From Treponema_C sp050937815 (GTDB taxonomy: Bacteria > Spirochaetota > Spirochaetia > Treponematales > Treponemataceae), in assembly GCF_050937815.1 (NCBI RefSeq), contig NZ_JACDIJ010000001.1, positions 372,001-436,000 on the forward strand: 64,000 bases of DNA. Reading direction: 5' to 3'. The notes beneath the pieces are model-generated. The model saw only the letters and a program-made list of their open reading frames with translations, did not search any database and was not told where the DNA came from. Shown piece by piece: positions 1-9,054 of the stretch (positions are counted from its first letter, which is position 1; each line of letters begins with the position of its first letter). A program made the position numbers and the translations under genes.

Positions 1-655
1 TTTTATATTCACCGTCTTTTACGGGCACGGGAAAAACCGACATATGTTCGGCACAGCGTTCGGCGGCAAACTTTAGAATCGCGCCCTTGCCGTCGGAAGC
101 GGGACGCAGGCTGTATACGGCTTGTTCGCGGCAGAGCCATATATCCGGGAAAAAGACGCGCTCGAATTGCTTTACTATGCCGAGTAAGTGGTCTATTCTT
201 CCGCCGTCGCCTCCGCACAGAATAATCGGCATATTGTGCCCGCCCGCCCCTTCAGCCGCCGAGCCGCTCCCATGAAGTTGTACAGAGGCCGGGACGTTTT
301 TCCGCGTTTGCACGCTCAAACCGGAATTACGGGGCAAAAGCTCCGAACCCCGCGCTTCAAGCTCTAGACGCTTTGCAAAAGCTTTTTCGAGGGCAAGGAC
401 GGTGTCGCTTTCGGCTTTGTCGCGCTCGAATATGAGGATTTTATCTTCGGGATAGGCCGATAAAAGGCTTTTATCCGTTAAACTGTCCATATCGCCGACA
501 ATCAAATCGGGTGTATAACCGAATTCTTCGGCGCAGAGGAGCCCCGAATCGGCTGCAATCACAAAGCCCGGAGTATCGAAATCATGCATAAAACGCTCAA
601 ACACCGCCTTTTCGGGATGCAGGGCGCCGGTAAAAATCACAATAGGTTTCACCAT
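1..655 (-). CDS. thiN: Thiamine pyrophosphokinase (C-terminus cut by window edge)
   Basis: The frame opens with ATG at 655 and runs off the left edge after about 218 codons. It shows the family's order of motifs: ADSG at residues 35-38, PDLIVGDMDS at 49-58, an acidic DKAESDT at 79-85 and GGDGGRIDH at 148-156. Enzymes of this family move pyrophosphate from ATP to thiamine to make the cofactor TPP in the cytoplasm. About 45 residues (roughly 97-142) of Gly/Ser/Ala-rich sequence are inserted between the acidic motif and GGDGGRIDH, longer than usual for the family. It is divergent from the CCA-adding enzyme gene. The C-terminal thiamine-binding part is only partly visible. Confidence 0.85.
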   Translation of the reverse strand, partial: MVKPIVIFTGALHPEKAVFERFMHDFDTPGFVIAADSGLLCAEEFGYTPDLIVGDMDSLTDKSLLSAYPEDKILIFERDKAESDTVLALEKAFAKRLELEARGSELLPRNSGLSVQTRKNVPASVQLHGSGSAAEGAGGHNMPIILCGGDGGRIDHLLGIVKQFERVFFPDIWLCREQAVYSLRPASDGKGAILKFAAERCAEHMSVFPVPVKDGEYK

Positions 656-760
656 CAAACCGTCCTATAAATCAATCCTATCGCAAGGCCGGCCGAAAAC
701 TTCGGTTTTTGGTCAGGGCTCTTTTATAAGCGGGCGCTTTCACAAGCGGGCATAATAGGA

Positions 761-766
761 TATACT
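761..766 (+). promoter_or_regulatory. -10 box just ahead of the CCA-adding enzyme start
   Basis: TATACT ends six bases before the ATG at 773, and no SD lies between them. Transcription from this box would begin at or next to the start codon and give a leaderless mRNA. The -35 region (about 738-743) is a weak match. Seen: the box and missing SD. Inferred: leaderless start. Confidence 0.45.
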
Positions 767-772
767 CATTGT

Positions 773-2197
773 ATGATAAAAAGCGTATCTGTACCACCCG
801 TATTACAAAAAATAAACCGCATTTTTTCGGATGCGGGCTTTGAAGCATGGCTTGTCGGAGGGGCCGTGCGCGATATTGTGCGCGGGAAAAAGGCCTCCGA
901 CTGGGATATAGCAACCGACGCACAGCCCAAACAGGTATGCGCCCTTTTTAAGCGCGTGATTCCCACAGGCATCGAACACGGAACGGTTACCGTCATCTTT
1001 ACGGGACATCATATCGAAGTTACGACATTCAGAACCGAAAAAGGCTATTCCGACGGACGGCACCCCGACGCGGTACAATATGTAAGCGGTATAGAAGAAG
1101 ACTTGGCACGGCGCGACTTTACGATGAACGCAATCGCGGTCTCCTTAAAAGACGGGCACATCTTCGACCCCTTTGACGGTAAAAAAGACATTAAGTCAAA
1201 AACCATCCGCTGCGTGGGAGAGCCTTCACAGCGGTTTAACGAAGACGGCTTGCGCCCGGTACGTGCAATCCGCTTTGCTTCAACATTGAATTTTACAATT
1301 GAAGAAAACACCCTGAGCGCAATTTCCGGTGCCCGCGAAAAAATTGCCGGAGTAAGCCTTGAGCGTTTCCGCGACGAGTTTATAAAAATCCTTTTGTCCG
1401 ATAAGCCTTCATACGGCTTATCCCTGCTTGAACAAACGGGCATTTTAAGCATTTTTATTCCCGAACTTGCATCCTGCCGCGGCGTAAATCAGGCTGACGG
1501 GCGCGGGCATCACCGTTTCGACGTACTCGACCACCTTTTTTATGCCTGCGACCATGCCCTGTCGCGCTCGAAAAAAGAAGACAACCTGCTTACGATACGG
1601 CTTGCCGCCCTTTTTCACGATATAGGAAAGCCGCCCGTTAAAAACGAGGTTACAAAAAACAATATCGGCTGCATTACCTTTTATTCGCACGAAAAAGAAG
1701 GGGCGGCCCTGTGCATCCGTATTTTGGAGCGCTTGCGTTTTCCGTCAAAAACCGTGCGCTATGTAAGTTTTTTGGTTTTGCATCACATGTTTCATTACGA
1801 GTCTTCGTGGACGGATGCCGCCGTCCGCCGTTTTATGGCGCGCATTACGCCTCCTGCCGGTTTGGGAAGCCTTGAGCAGGCTTTAAGCGATTTATTCGAC
1901 TTGAGGATTGCCGATGCTTCCGGTATGACAAACTCGGCACCTCTTTTGCATACGGGAACGTGGAGTGCCGACCTTTTGGAATTAAAGGAGCGTATAGATA
2001 AAGAATCAGCTCAAAAAAACGCCATAGGCTTAAAAGATTTGGCCCTAAGCGGTAAGGATTTAATCGAAGCGGGCATTCCTTCCGGGCGCGGCTTGGGCCT
2101 TCTTTTGGAAGAACTCTTGCAAACCGTTTTGGACGACCCCGCATGTAATACGAAGGAAAAGCTTTTGGAAATTGCGGTAAATAAAGGTTTAAAATAA
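773..2197 (+). CDS. cca: tRNA CCA-adding nucleotidyltransferase, HD-domain type
   Basis: 474 residues. The N-terminal nucleotidyltransferase head has GGAVRD at 29-34 and the metal-binding DWD at 43-45, followed by the RRDFTMNA motif near residue 115. A C-terminal HD domain carries HDIGK at 282-286. Enzymes of this class add or repair the CCA end of tRNAs; related poly(A) polymerases share the head, but the HD domain and the length favour the CCA-adding type. The gene stands alone, divergent from thiN and convergent with the HD-hydrolase gene. It starts directly behind a -10 box, so the ATG at 773 is the only reasonable start. Confidence 0.88.
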   Translation: MIKSVSVPPVLQKINRIFSDAGFEAWLVGGAVRDIVRGKKASDWDIATDAQPKQVCALFKRVIPTGIEHGTVTVIFTGHHIEVTTFRTEKGYSDGRHPDAVQYVSGIEEDLARRDFTMNAIAVSLKDGHIFDPFDGKKDIKSKTIRCVGEPSQRFNEDGLRPVRAIRFASTLNFTIEENTLSAISGAREKIAGVSLERFRDEFIKILLSDKPSYGLSLLEQTGILSIFIPELASCRGVNQADGRGHHRFDVLDHLFYACDHALSRSKKEDNLLTIRLAALFHDIGKPPVKNEVTKNNIGCITFYSHEKEGAALCIRILERLRFPSKTVRYVSFLVLHHMFHYESSWTDAAVRRFMARITPPAGLGSLEQALSDLFDLRIADASGMTNSAPLLHTGTWSADLLELKERIDKESAQKNAIGLKDLALSGKDLIEAGIPSGRGLGLLLEELLQTVLDDPACNTKEKLLEIAVNKGLK

Positions 2198-2229
2198 TCG
2201 TCGGCTTTTAGACGCTTTTCAAAAAAGGG

Positions 2230-2838
2230 TCAGGCGTTTTTGAGTTCGGCGCGTTTTTTGTCGAGGTAACCGCAGTCTTCAAGGTAGCGCCGCCGCGTGA
2301 TGATGAGGGAAATCAATTCCTGATACATGTTATAGTCGACTGCAAGGGCGATGGGCAGGATAAAATATTCCGTTTCGTCGCAATAACGCTCTATAAAGGC
2401 GGGGTTTGTTACAAAGCCGAGACTTATCATATTGCTGATACGGTCGGCGCATTTGAGGATTTTCGCTTTGGGGCTTCCGTGTTCGATAATCCCGCGAAGA
2501 TAGTCGCTTTTTAACTGGCCTTCTTTTTTGGTAACTTCCAAAACAAGGTCGTACACTTCCTGCGATTCGGAATCGATTTCGAGGATACGTTTGTGGTCAA
2601 AGTCGGCAACGTCTTCAATTAAATCGTGAATGACGGATGCTTTAAGAAGGACACTGTCTATATAGCCGTAGTCGATAAGCACTCCCATCGTGTCGATTTG
2701 ATGACGGAACATATTGCCTCCGTCTTGCCGGGATTTTCCGATAAGGGCTGTTGCAAGCTGCAAATAGGGGGCAAGATAAATTCCCTTTAATTGAAGCATC
2801 GCTTCGGTATTCATACGTGCGGGTTTTTCCGTTTGCAT
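2230..2838 (-). CDS. Stand-alone HD hydrolase, SpoT/RelA-hydrolase-like
   Basis: 202 residues consisting of an HD domain like the hydrolase half of RelA/SpoT proteins: His46 in FRHQ, HD at 71-72, ED at 75-76 in HDLIEDV, and Asp132 in KCADRISN. These four positions bind the metal in (p)ppGpp hydrolases of the SpoT and Mesh1 (small alarmone hydrolase) type. No synthetase domain is present. SD-like AAGGAAGGGG precedes the ATG at 2838. It follows valS on the same strand with a gap of 56 bases and may be cotranscribed. Function as an alarmone hydrolase is inferred from the motifs; another nucleotide could be the substrate. Confidence 0.7.
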   Translation of the reverse strand: MQTEKPARMNTEAMLQLKGIYLAPYLQLATALIGKSRQDGGNMFRHQIDTMGVLIDYGYIDSVLLKASVIHDLIEDVADFDHKRILEIDSESQEVYDLVLEVTKKEGQLKSDYLRGIIEHGSPKAKILKCADRISNMISLGFVTNPAFIERYCDETEYFILPIALAVDYNMYQELISLIITRRRYLEDCGYLDKKRAELKNA

Positions 2839-2894
2839 AATCCCCTTCCTTTGTAGCTCTGCGGCTGCCGCCGATTCGGGCGGCTTGCGCAGGC

Positions 2895-5804
2895 TTATAG
2901 ACTTTCTATATATTCAATCAGCTTTTCCGTTCTGCGCACGGATGCGCTGCGTTTTTCCTTTTCGGCTTCCACCACTTCCGCAGGCGCGTGTTGAGCAAAA
3001 CTTCCCGACAGCTTTGCATCGTATCGTGCGATGGCGTTTTTTTCGCTTTCAAGCTCTTTTTCAAAGCGCGCTTTAAGCTGTACCTTATCGACGGCACCGC
3101 TGACCAAAATAAAGGCTTCAAAGCCCTCTCCTACGGTACCGACCGCTTCGGCCGGTTTTGATTTTACAAAGTCGATATGCTTTATGCCCGCCAAAAGCCC
3201 GATAAGATCGGTTTTTTCGGTACATACTTCGGCAGCCGTTCCCGGTGTGATAAGCAAGGCGGCGTCGAGTTTTAAGTCGGGGGCAAGACCGCATTCGATA
3301 CGGAGCGAACGCATTGAGCGGATAAGGTTTTGCAGTACGGCAAAACGCTCGGCCGTCTTTTCGTTTTCGCGCGCACCGACCGGCACCGGATAGGGTGCAT
3401 TTATAAGCAGACCCTTGTAAAGGCTTGAGGGCAAAATCCCGTTTTGCACTGCCGGCAGCTCTGATAAGGCTGACTGTGCCGACGGCCCGCTTTGTCCTGC
3501 CCGTTTTCTGCATGAAACGATTTCTTCAAGCGGTAAAAACGAATAGATTTCTTCGGTTACAAAGGGCAGATAGGGGTGCAGGAGGCGCAAACTTTCTTCG
3601 AGTACGTTCAGCAAAACGGAAACGGCGCGGTCTTTTTCTTTTTCGTCGGTGCTGCGGAACGAAAGCTTAGTGCCTTCGACGTACCAGTCGCAAAAGTCGT
3701 TCCAAAAATATTCGTACACCGATTGGGCGCCGTCGTTGTACCGATAGCCTTCCAACGCGCTGCGTGAAGCGGCTGCGGCGGCGTTTAAGCGGCCGTAAAT
3801 CCATATATCCAATTCGGTTAAATCGCCGTCGTTTAAAGGAACGATGGTGCGTCCTTCCAAATTGCCCAAAATATAGCGGCTTGCGTTCCATACCTTGTTG
3901 GCAAAGCGGCTTCCCATTTTAAATGATTCTTTATCGACGAGCACGTCCTGACCCTGAGCGCACATAAATGCAAGGGTGAACTTGAGCGCGTCCGATCCGT
4001 ATTCTTCGATAATGTCCAAGGGATCCATGCCGTTACCCAAGGATTTACTCATTTTTCGTCCCTGTTTGTCGCGCACAAGGCCGTGTATGTAAATGTCTTT
4101 AAAGGGAGCCTTTCCCGTAAACTCAAGGCCTGCCATTACCATGCGGCTGACCCAAAAAAAGATAATGTCGTAAGCGGTAACGAGGGCGCTTGTGGGATAA
4201 AAGGTTTTAAAGTCGGAAAGGCAGCCTGCCGAACAGCCTTTGTCTGCCTTTTCGCCTTTTTGTGCATTTTCCGGTGCAGTTTCCGCTGTTTCCGGTGCGT
4301 TTTCCGGCCAACCGAGGGTCGAAAAGGGCCACAGCCAACTTGAAAACCAGGTGTCCAATACGTCTTCGTCCTGTTTGAGCTTTCCGTCGGCGGCCTTTGC
4401 ACCGCAAAAAGAACAGGAGTCCGGGTCGGTTTCCGAAACGGTCATCTTGCCGCAGTCTGCGCAGTACCATACGGGAATGCGGTGTCCCCACCACAGCTGG
4501 CGGCTTATGCACCAGTCGCGGATATTTTCCATCCAGTGCGCATAGGTGTTTTCCCATTTTTTAGGATAAAAGACGATTTCGCCATCCTTCCACGCTTTGA
4601 GGGCTTTTTCGGCAAGGGGCTTCATCTTTACAAACCACTGGTCGCTTAAATAGGGCTCGACAACGCTGCGGCAGCGGTAACAGTGGCCGACCGAATGGCT
4701 GATTTTTTCTTCACCCTTGTACAAGCCCGCTTCCTGTAGGTCTTCAATGACAAGGGTGCGCGCTTTTTTACAGCTGAGCGATCGGTAGCGTTCCGGGCAG
4801 TTTTCGTTTAAAGTGCCGTCGTCGTTCAATATATTGATTACTTCAAGATTGTGACGCTTGCCCACTTCCCAGTCGTTGGGGTCGTGTGCGGGGGTGATTT
4901 TTACCACGCCCGTACCGAATTCCTTATCGACATAGCTGTCGGCGATAACGGGAATAAGGCGGTTTGCAAGCGGAAGCTTTACCTTCATGCCCACAATGCT
5001 CTTGTAGCGCTCATCTTCGGGGTGAACGGCAACGGCCGTGTCTCCCAAGAGGGTTTCGGGGCGGGTGGTTGCAATTTCTATACGGGACGGCATTCCCGGC
5101 TTGGGGTTGTCGATTTCGTAGTAAATGTGATACATAGCCCCCGCGGTATCTTCGTGTTCCACTTCGTCGTCGGCAAGGGCTGTGGTGCATGAAGGACACC
5201 AGTTGACCAAATAATTGCCGCGGTAAATCAGGCCCCGCTCGTAGAGGCTGACAAATACGTGGCGCACCGCCTTGGAAAGGCCCTCGTCCATCGTAAAGCG
5301 CTCGCGGCTCCAGTCTACCGAAGCGCCGAGTTTTTTAAGCTGTTTTGTAATGATTGCGTGGTGTTCTTTTTTTACCTTCCACGTGCGCTCGATAAAGGCT
5401 TCGCGTCCGAGGTCGTGGCGCGACAAGCCTTCTTTTTTTAAGGCGCGCTCTACAACGTTTTGCGTTGCGATTCCCGCGTGGTCGGTTCCCGGAAGCCAGA
5501 GCACAGGCCGGCCGTTCATGCGCTGATAGCGGATAACAATGTCCTGCAGCGTGTTGTTCAGGGCATGCCCCATGTGAAGAATACCGGTTACATTCGGAGG
5601 CGGAATCACGACGGTAAAAGGCTTTGCATTATCAGCCGTGCCGGCACAGTCGGTGTCGGAGGCAGTACCGGAGGCCGTGCAGGGGCAAGCGCCTTTATCC
5701 GCGGGTTTTGCCGGCTTAAAACAGCCTTCTTTTTCCCACTGAGCGTACAATCTGTCTTCAAAATCTTTCGGATTATAGGCTTTTTCAAGCTCGATACCTT
5801 CCAT
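2895..5804 (-). CDS. valS: Valyl-tRNA synthetase
   Basis: 969 residues, class I synthetase. The ATP-binding motifs are HMGH at 77-80 (in PPNVTGILHMGH) and KMSKS at 584-588; the editing domain lies between them and a coiled-coil tail rich in Lys/Glu closes the protein, as usual for ValS. SD-like GGGAGAGGACG precedes the ATG at 5804. Three low-complexity insertions stand out: residues 32-60 (Ala/Thr/Cys/Asp-rich), about 495-525 (Glu/Ala/Lys-rich) and a Ser/Gln/Ala-rich stretch after residue 760. The middle one lies on short DNA repeats of the TTTCCGGTGC type near 4258-4315. An HD hydrolase gene follows. Confidence 0.97.
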   Translation of the reverse strand: MEGIELEKAYNPKDFEDRLYAQWEKEGCFKPAKPADKGACPCTASGTASDTDCAGTADNAKPFTVVIPPPNVTGILHMGHALNNTLQDIVIRYQRMNGRPVLWLPGTDHAGIATQNVVERALKKEGLSRHDLGREAFIERTWKVKKEHHAIITKQLKKLGASVDWSRERFTMDEGLSKAVRHVFVSLYERGLIYRGNYLVNWCPSCTTALADDEVEHEDTAGAMYHIYYEIDNPKPGMPSRIEIATTRPETLLGDTAVAVHPEDERYKSIVGMKVKLPLANRLIPVIADSYVDKEFGTGVVKITPAHDPNDWEVGKRHNLEVINILNDDGTLNENCPERYRSLSCKKARTLVIEDLQEAGLYKGEEKISHSVGHCYRCRSVVEPYLSDQWFVKMKPLAEKALKAWKDGEIVFYPKKWENTYAHWMENIRDWCISRQLWWGHRIPVWYCADCGKMTVSETDPDSCSFCGAKAADGKLKQDEDVLDTWFSSWLWPFSTLGWPENAPETAETAPENAQKGEKADKGCSAGCLSDFKTFYPTSALVTAYDIIFFWVSRMVMAGLEFTGKAPFKDIYIHGLVRDKQGRKMSKSLGNGMDPLDIIEEYGSDALKFTLAFMCAQGQDVLVDKESFKMGSRFANKVWNASRYILGNLEGRTIVPLNDGDLTELDIWIYGRLNAAAAASRSALEGYRYNDGAQSVYEYFWNDFCDWYVEGTKLSFRSTDEKEKDRAVSVLLNVLEESLRLLHPYLPFVTEEIYSFLPLEEIVSCRKRAGQSGPSAQSALSELPAVQNGILPSSLYKGLLINAPYPVPVGARENEKTAERFAVLQNLIRSMRSLRIECGLAPDLKLDAALLITPGTAAEVCTEKTDLIGLLAGIKHIDFVKSKPAEAVGTVGEGFEAFILVSGAVDKVQLKARFEKELESEKNAIARYDAKLSGSFAQHAPAEVVEAEKEKRSASVRRTEKLIEYIESL

Positions 5805-5944
5805 CGTCCTCTCCCGGCATATTCACTAAACGCGGCCGTCTACCTGTTCGGTTTTAAAACACCCGCACAATTATGTGATAAAATTATTCTAATATTGTAA
5901 CGATTTTCGGAGAAAGTGGCAATAAGGGTTCAACACCGAACATG

Positions 5945-6037
5945 GCATAAAACCGTGCTTCCTGCTCGGTTTTATGCAACGAGTTTGCCTACGGCAAACT
6001 CGCGGTATCTAAAGCTTTACCGCACGTCCGTGTGCGG
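5945..6037. repeat. Cluster of hairpins related to the dispersed repeat family
   Basis: Four inverted repeats follow one another between uppP and valS: arms 5945-5955/5967-5977 (11 bp, perfect, 11-base loop); 5981-5989/5993-6001 (GAGTTTGCC, loop TAC); 6002-6007/6018-6023 (GCGGTA, loop starting TCTAAA); and 6020-6025/6032-6037 (CCGCAC). The GAGTTTGCC stem and the TCTAAA loop match those of the repeats at 13.0, 56.8 and 62.1 kb. The cluster lies just past the uppP stop and ahead of valS, so it could also end transcription. Confidence 0.6.
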
Positions 6038-6041
6038 ATTT

Positions 6042-6884
6042 TCACAGTAGGGCCTGAAAAAGCAGTACAACGCATCCCAATACGATACGGTATATGCCGA
6101 ACGCTTTAAAATCGTGCTTTTTTATGTACGTTATTAAAAACTTTACGGCGGCGAATGACACAATAAAGGCGGTTATACAGCCTGCGGCTAAAACGGCACA
6201 TTCATGCCCATTTAAAGCACCGTTATACTTAAAAAGTTTTAGCAAACTTGAACCGAGCATAACGGGCACGGCAAGAAAAAAGGTAAACTCCGCAGCCGCC
6301 GTCCGCGACACGCCTATAAGCAGCGCTCCGATAATCGTTGCGCCCGAACGCGAGGTACCCGGAATTATAGACAAAACTTGAAACAAGCCGATAACAAAAG
6401 CGGTTTTATAATCCATATCGCACAGACATTCAAGACGGGCGGCACGGTTTTTATGTACGGTTTCAATAACGATAAAAACGATACCGTAAAAAATCAAGGC
6501 GGCGGCGATTACAAAGGGGCCGCGTACATGGGCTTCTATAAAATCATCGGCAGTAAATACGACAAGGGCTCCCGGTATACAGGCAACAAGGGTTTTAAAC
6601 CACAGCGAAAAAATATCTTTTTTGACGACAAGCCGCCGTGAGCCGCTTACACCGAAACCGAAGGGAAACATACGCTTCCAATACAAACCGATAACGGCGC
6701 AAACCGCAGCCAGCTGTATAACGATAAAAAAAAGCGATTTAAATTCGGCACTCATACGCATGGGGAAAAAGGTATCGACAAGGAGCATATGGCCGGTACT
6801 GCTCACCGGAAGCCACTCGGTAATACCTTCGACAATACCGATTACAACCGCTTTAAGGATTTCAAAAAAAGGCTGATTTTGCAT
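6042..6884 (-). CDS. uppP: Undecaprenyl-diphosphatase (UppP/BacA)
   Basis: 280 residues, a multi-pass inner-membrane protein. The two signature motifs of the BacA family are present: EGITEWLPVSSTGH at 19-32 and PGTSRSG near residue 175. The enzyme removes a phosphate from undecaprenyl diphosphate so that the lipid carrier for peptidoglycan precursors can be reused; it also underlies bacitracin tolerance. No SD is visible before the ATG at 6884; an AT-rich TATATT/ATTATA lies 4-6 bases upstream, another possible leaderless start. Confidence 0.95.
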   Translation of the reverse strand: MQNQPFFEILKAVVIGIVEGITEWLPVSSTGHMLLVDTFFPMRMSAEFKSLFFIVIQLAAVCAVIGLYWKRMFPFGFGVSGSRRLVVKKDIFSLWFKTLVACIPGALVVFTADDFIEAHVRGPFVIAAALIFYGIVFIVIETVHKNRAARLECLCDMDYKTAFVIGLFQVLSIIPGTSRSGATIIGALLIGVSRTAAAEFTFFLAVPVMLGSSLLKLFKYNGALNGHECAVLAAGCITAFIVSFAAVKFLITYIKKHDFKAFGIYRIVLGCVVLLFQALL

Positions 6885-6963
6885 AACGAATATAATTTAG
6901 CACAAAAAAAATCAAAAGACAATGCCGGCGGTTTTACCGCAAGCCGTATAAACGGCGGCACAG

Positions 6964-6992
6964 TTGACATATTCATTTTAGTCGGTTAGGAT
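6964..6992 (+). promoter_or_regulatory. Promoter of the HAD phosphatase gene
   Basis: TTGACA (6964-6969), a 17-base spacer and TAGGAT (6987-6992) form a good sigma-70-type promoter. SD GGAGGGG follows at 7000-7006 and the start codon is at 7011. Confidence 0.55.
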
Positions 6993-7010
6993 TATAAGCG
7001 GAGGGGAACT

Positions 7011-7856
7011 ATGCTGAATCAAAACAATCCCGAAGACATACGCATCTTTAATCAAAACATCGATAGAGCCTCTCTTGTCAAGTCGTGCAAACATTTTGTA
7101 CTTGATATGGACGGCACCTTTTATTTGGGTAATACGATTTTACCCGGGAGCCTCGACTTTTTAAAAACGCTCGAAGACACCGGACGTGATTATTTGTTTT
7201 TTACGAATAATTCGTCAAAAAGCCCCGACGTATACATAAAAAAACTTGCACGTATGGGCTGTCATATTTCGCGTAACCAAATTATGACAAGCGGAGACGT
7301 AACCATCGAATATTTAAATGCCGCGTATCCGGGGAAAAGCGTTTATTTGGTCGGTACCGAAGCGCTTATCGCCAGTTTTCGTGAAGGCGGTATCAACCTT
7401 GTCGAAAAAGATCCCGAAATTGTCGTAATCGGATTCGACACAACTTTAACGTATGAAAAAATCGTCAAAGCAAGCGACTATGTACGCGCCGGTGCAATCT
7501 ATCTTGCAACACACCCCGATATCAATTGCCCGGTTGAAAACGGTTATATTACCGATGTCGGAGCGTTTTGCGCAATGATTTCACTTTCGGCAGGCGGCGC
7601 ACAAGTAAAATCACTGGGAAAACCGAATCCCGAAACGGTCGAAATGGCAATGCTGAGAGCGGGCTGGAAAACGCGCAGTGAAATCGCCTTTGTCGGCGAC
7701 CGGCTTTATACCGATATTGCAGTCGGCGTGCGCAACGGCGCACGCGGCTTACTCGTACTTACCGGAGAAGCAAGCATGGACGACGTAAAAAAATCGGACA
7801 CAAAACCCGATGCGATTTTTGAAGATTTGCGCGAAATAGGCTCGTTTTTACGATAA
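7011..7856 (+). CDS. HAD-superfamily IIA phosphatase (NagD/AraL/PGP type)
   Basis: 281 residues. Motif I is DMDGT at 32-36 (nucleophile Asp32, acid Asp34); TNNSS follows near residue 66, the conserved Lys lies in GKPNPE near 203, and motif IV is VGDRLYTDI near 228. This order and the large cap between motifs II and III mark subfamily IIA, which includes NagD, AraL and phosphoglycolate/glycerol-phosphate phosphatases. The end overlaps the convergent LacI gene by nine bases. The neighbouring operon takes up glycerol-phosphate-type compounds, so a glycerol-3-phosphate substrate is plausible but only inferred. Confidence 0.85.
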   Translation: MLNQNNPEDIRIFNQNIDRASLVKSCKHFVLDMDGTFYLGNTILPGSLDFLKTLEDTGRDYLFFTNNSSKSPDVYIKKLARMGCHISRNQIMTSGDVTIEYLNAAYPGKSVYLVGTEALIASFREGGINLVEKDPEIVVIGFDTTLTYEKIVKASDYVRAGAIYLATHPDINCPVENGYITDVGAFCAMISLSAGGAQVKSLGKPNPETVEMAMLRAGWKTRSEIAFVGDRLYTDIAVGVRNGARGLLVLTGEASMDDVKKSDTKPDAIFEDLREIGSFLR

Positions 7857-8903
7857 ACGGCGTCTCGGTTTTCCCGTAGTCATTCTGGCGACAAGCTTGT
7901 TTTTAAATTCCAAATGCGTTACAGCCACCGGACCGATATCCCTATTTTCGATTTTCGTTTGTAAAAGAGAAAAAGCGCTTTGTCCGCGCCGATTGATAAA
8001 ATGGTCAATCGTCGTTAAACCCACACCGCAAAACTGCGACGGATAAATATTGTCAAAACCGCATACGCTGTAATCGTCGGGAATACGCAGCCCCTCTTCC
8101 AAAATTTCATCTATAACCCCGTATGCAACCATATCGTTAATCGCAACAATAGCGGTTACATGCGGATACATCCGAATACACCTTTTTGCAAGCGCTTTTC
8201 CCGTTCGATGTTCGATTTCGACGGTCGAAAGCTCGGACATTGTATCAAAGGTATCGGTGATAAGAGAAACGGTTCCGCCCAAAGCTGCATCGTTAAAACT
8301 TTCGCACAAACCCTTATACCGCCGCACTCGTGAAGAATGCTGTTTGTTAAGCATAGTCGAAACATAGCACACGTGTTTATGCCCGAGTGAAATCAAATGC
8401 GTTCCCATTTTATATCCGGCATCGAAATTATCGACTTCTACCGTATCGATACGCAGTGCATCCTGTCTGTCGCCGACGGTAACAATCGGCAGCAATTCCG
8501 CCATTTTTTCCACAAGTTCGGGCTGCTGGGGAATCATCGAAAAAATAAGGCCCTTTACCGCCGGATTTTTTGAAAATGCAAGAATGTTTTTTTCGCGTTC
8601 AAGATTCCAGTACGTGTTGTATATGATTGTCATATATCCGTTTTTTTCCGCCATAAGCTCCATACCCTGCAAAAGCGTTGCAAAATACGGATTTATTATG
8701 GACGGACACACGATAACGATAAAACCGGTTTTATCGTCACCGTGTTTCGGCGTGTATTTAAGCTCCCGTGCGGCATCATAGACACGTTCGATTGTTTCGG
8801 CGGGAAAGCGGGACAGTTTTTTACCGGCAAGAATCATTGAAACCGTTGCGGTGGAAAACTGTACTTTGTCCGCAATATCCCGTAAAGTCGGTTTGGTGTT
8901 CAT
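7848..8903 (-). CDS. LacI-family transcriptional regulator
   Basis: 351 residues. The N-terminal LacI helix-turn-helix (TLRDIADKVQFSTATVSMIL, residues 6-25) is followed by the hinge helix and a periplasmic-binding-protein-like effector domain with the usual GYKMGTHLISLGH and CGFDN motifs. It is divergent from the binding-protein operon that starts at 9055, with palindromic sites in the shared 150-base region, so it most likely represses that operon and itself. The inducer cannot be read from the sequence; a glycerol-phosphate compound is suggested by the neighbours. Confidence 0.9.
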   Translation of the reverse strand: MNTKPTLRDIADKVQFSTATVSMILAGKKLSRFPAETIERVYDAARELKYTPKHGDDKTGFIVIVCPSIINPYFATLLQGMELMAEKNGYMTIIYNTYWNLEREKNILAFSKNPAVKGLIFSMIPQQPELVEKMAELLPIVTVGDRQDALRIDTVEVDNFDAGYKMGTHLISLGHKHVCYVSTMLNKQHSSRVRRYKGLCESFNDAALGGTVSLITDTFDTMSELSTVEIEHRTGKALAKRCIRMYPHVTAIVAINDMVAYGVIDEILEEGLRIPDDYSVCGFDNIYPSQFCGVGLTTIDHFINRRGQSAFSLLQTKIENRDIGPVAVTHLEFKNKLVARMTTGKPRRRLS

Positions 8904-8909
8904 AATTTA

Positions 8910-8924
8910 TTAAACAAAGTTTAA
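8910..8924. promoter_or_regulatory. Candidate LacI-family operator 1
   Basis: TTAAAC-AAA-GTTTAA is a perfect palindrome seven bases upstream of the lacI-type start codon at 8903, placed for autorepression. Its half-site resembles that of the second palindrome at 9001-9024 (TAAAC). Confidence 0.45.
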
Positions 8925-8953
8925 CACGTCTTTACATAAAAAGCAATAAAAAT

Positions 8954-8982
8954 TTGACAATTATGCGCTTTGGGTTTATGAT
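8954..8982 (+). promoter_or_regulatory. Promoter of the glycerol-phosphate uptake operon
   Basis: TTGACA (8954-8959), 17 bases, TATGAT (8977-8982). The predicted start lies near 8989, directly ahead of the palindrome at 9001-9024. Confidence 0.65.
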
Positions 8983-9000
8983 TTATACGAAAATTACGGC

Positions 9001-9024
9001 TAAACAATAACCGAATATTGTTTA
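9001..9024. promoter_or_regulatory. Candidate LacI-family operator 2
   Basis: TAAACAATA at 9001-9009 and its exact complement TATTGTTTA at 9016-9024 are separated by six bases. The site lies just past the predicted transcription start, where a bound repressor would block the operon. Binding by the divergent LacI protein is inferred. Confidence 0.5.
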
Positions 9025-9054
9025 ATTTTGTTAAATTTCGGTACAGGAGGTTTT

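Noticed and set aside
1..655. TPP riboswitch near thiN
   Set aside because: No thi-box (CUGAGA...ACCUGA) is seen in the 117 bases upstream.
3031..5900. Several plus-strand ORFs of 60-146 codons across valS
   Set aside because: They lie antisense to a certain gene, have no SD or family match, and follow from the codon bias of valS.
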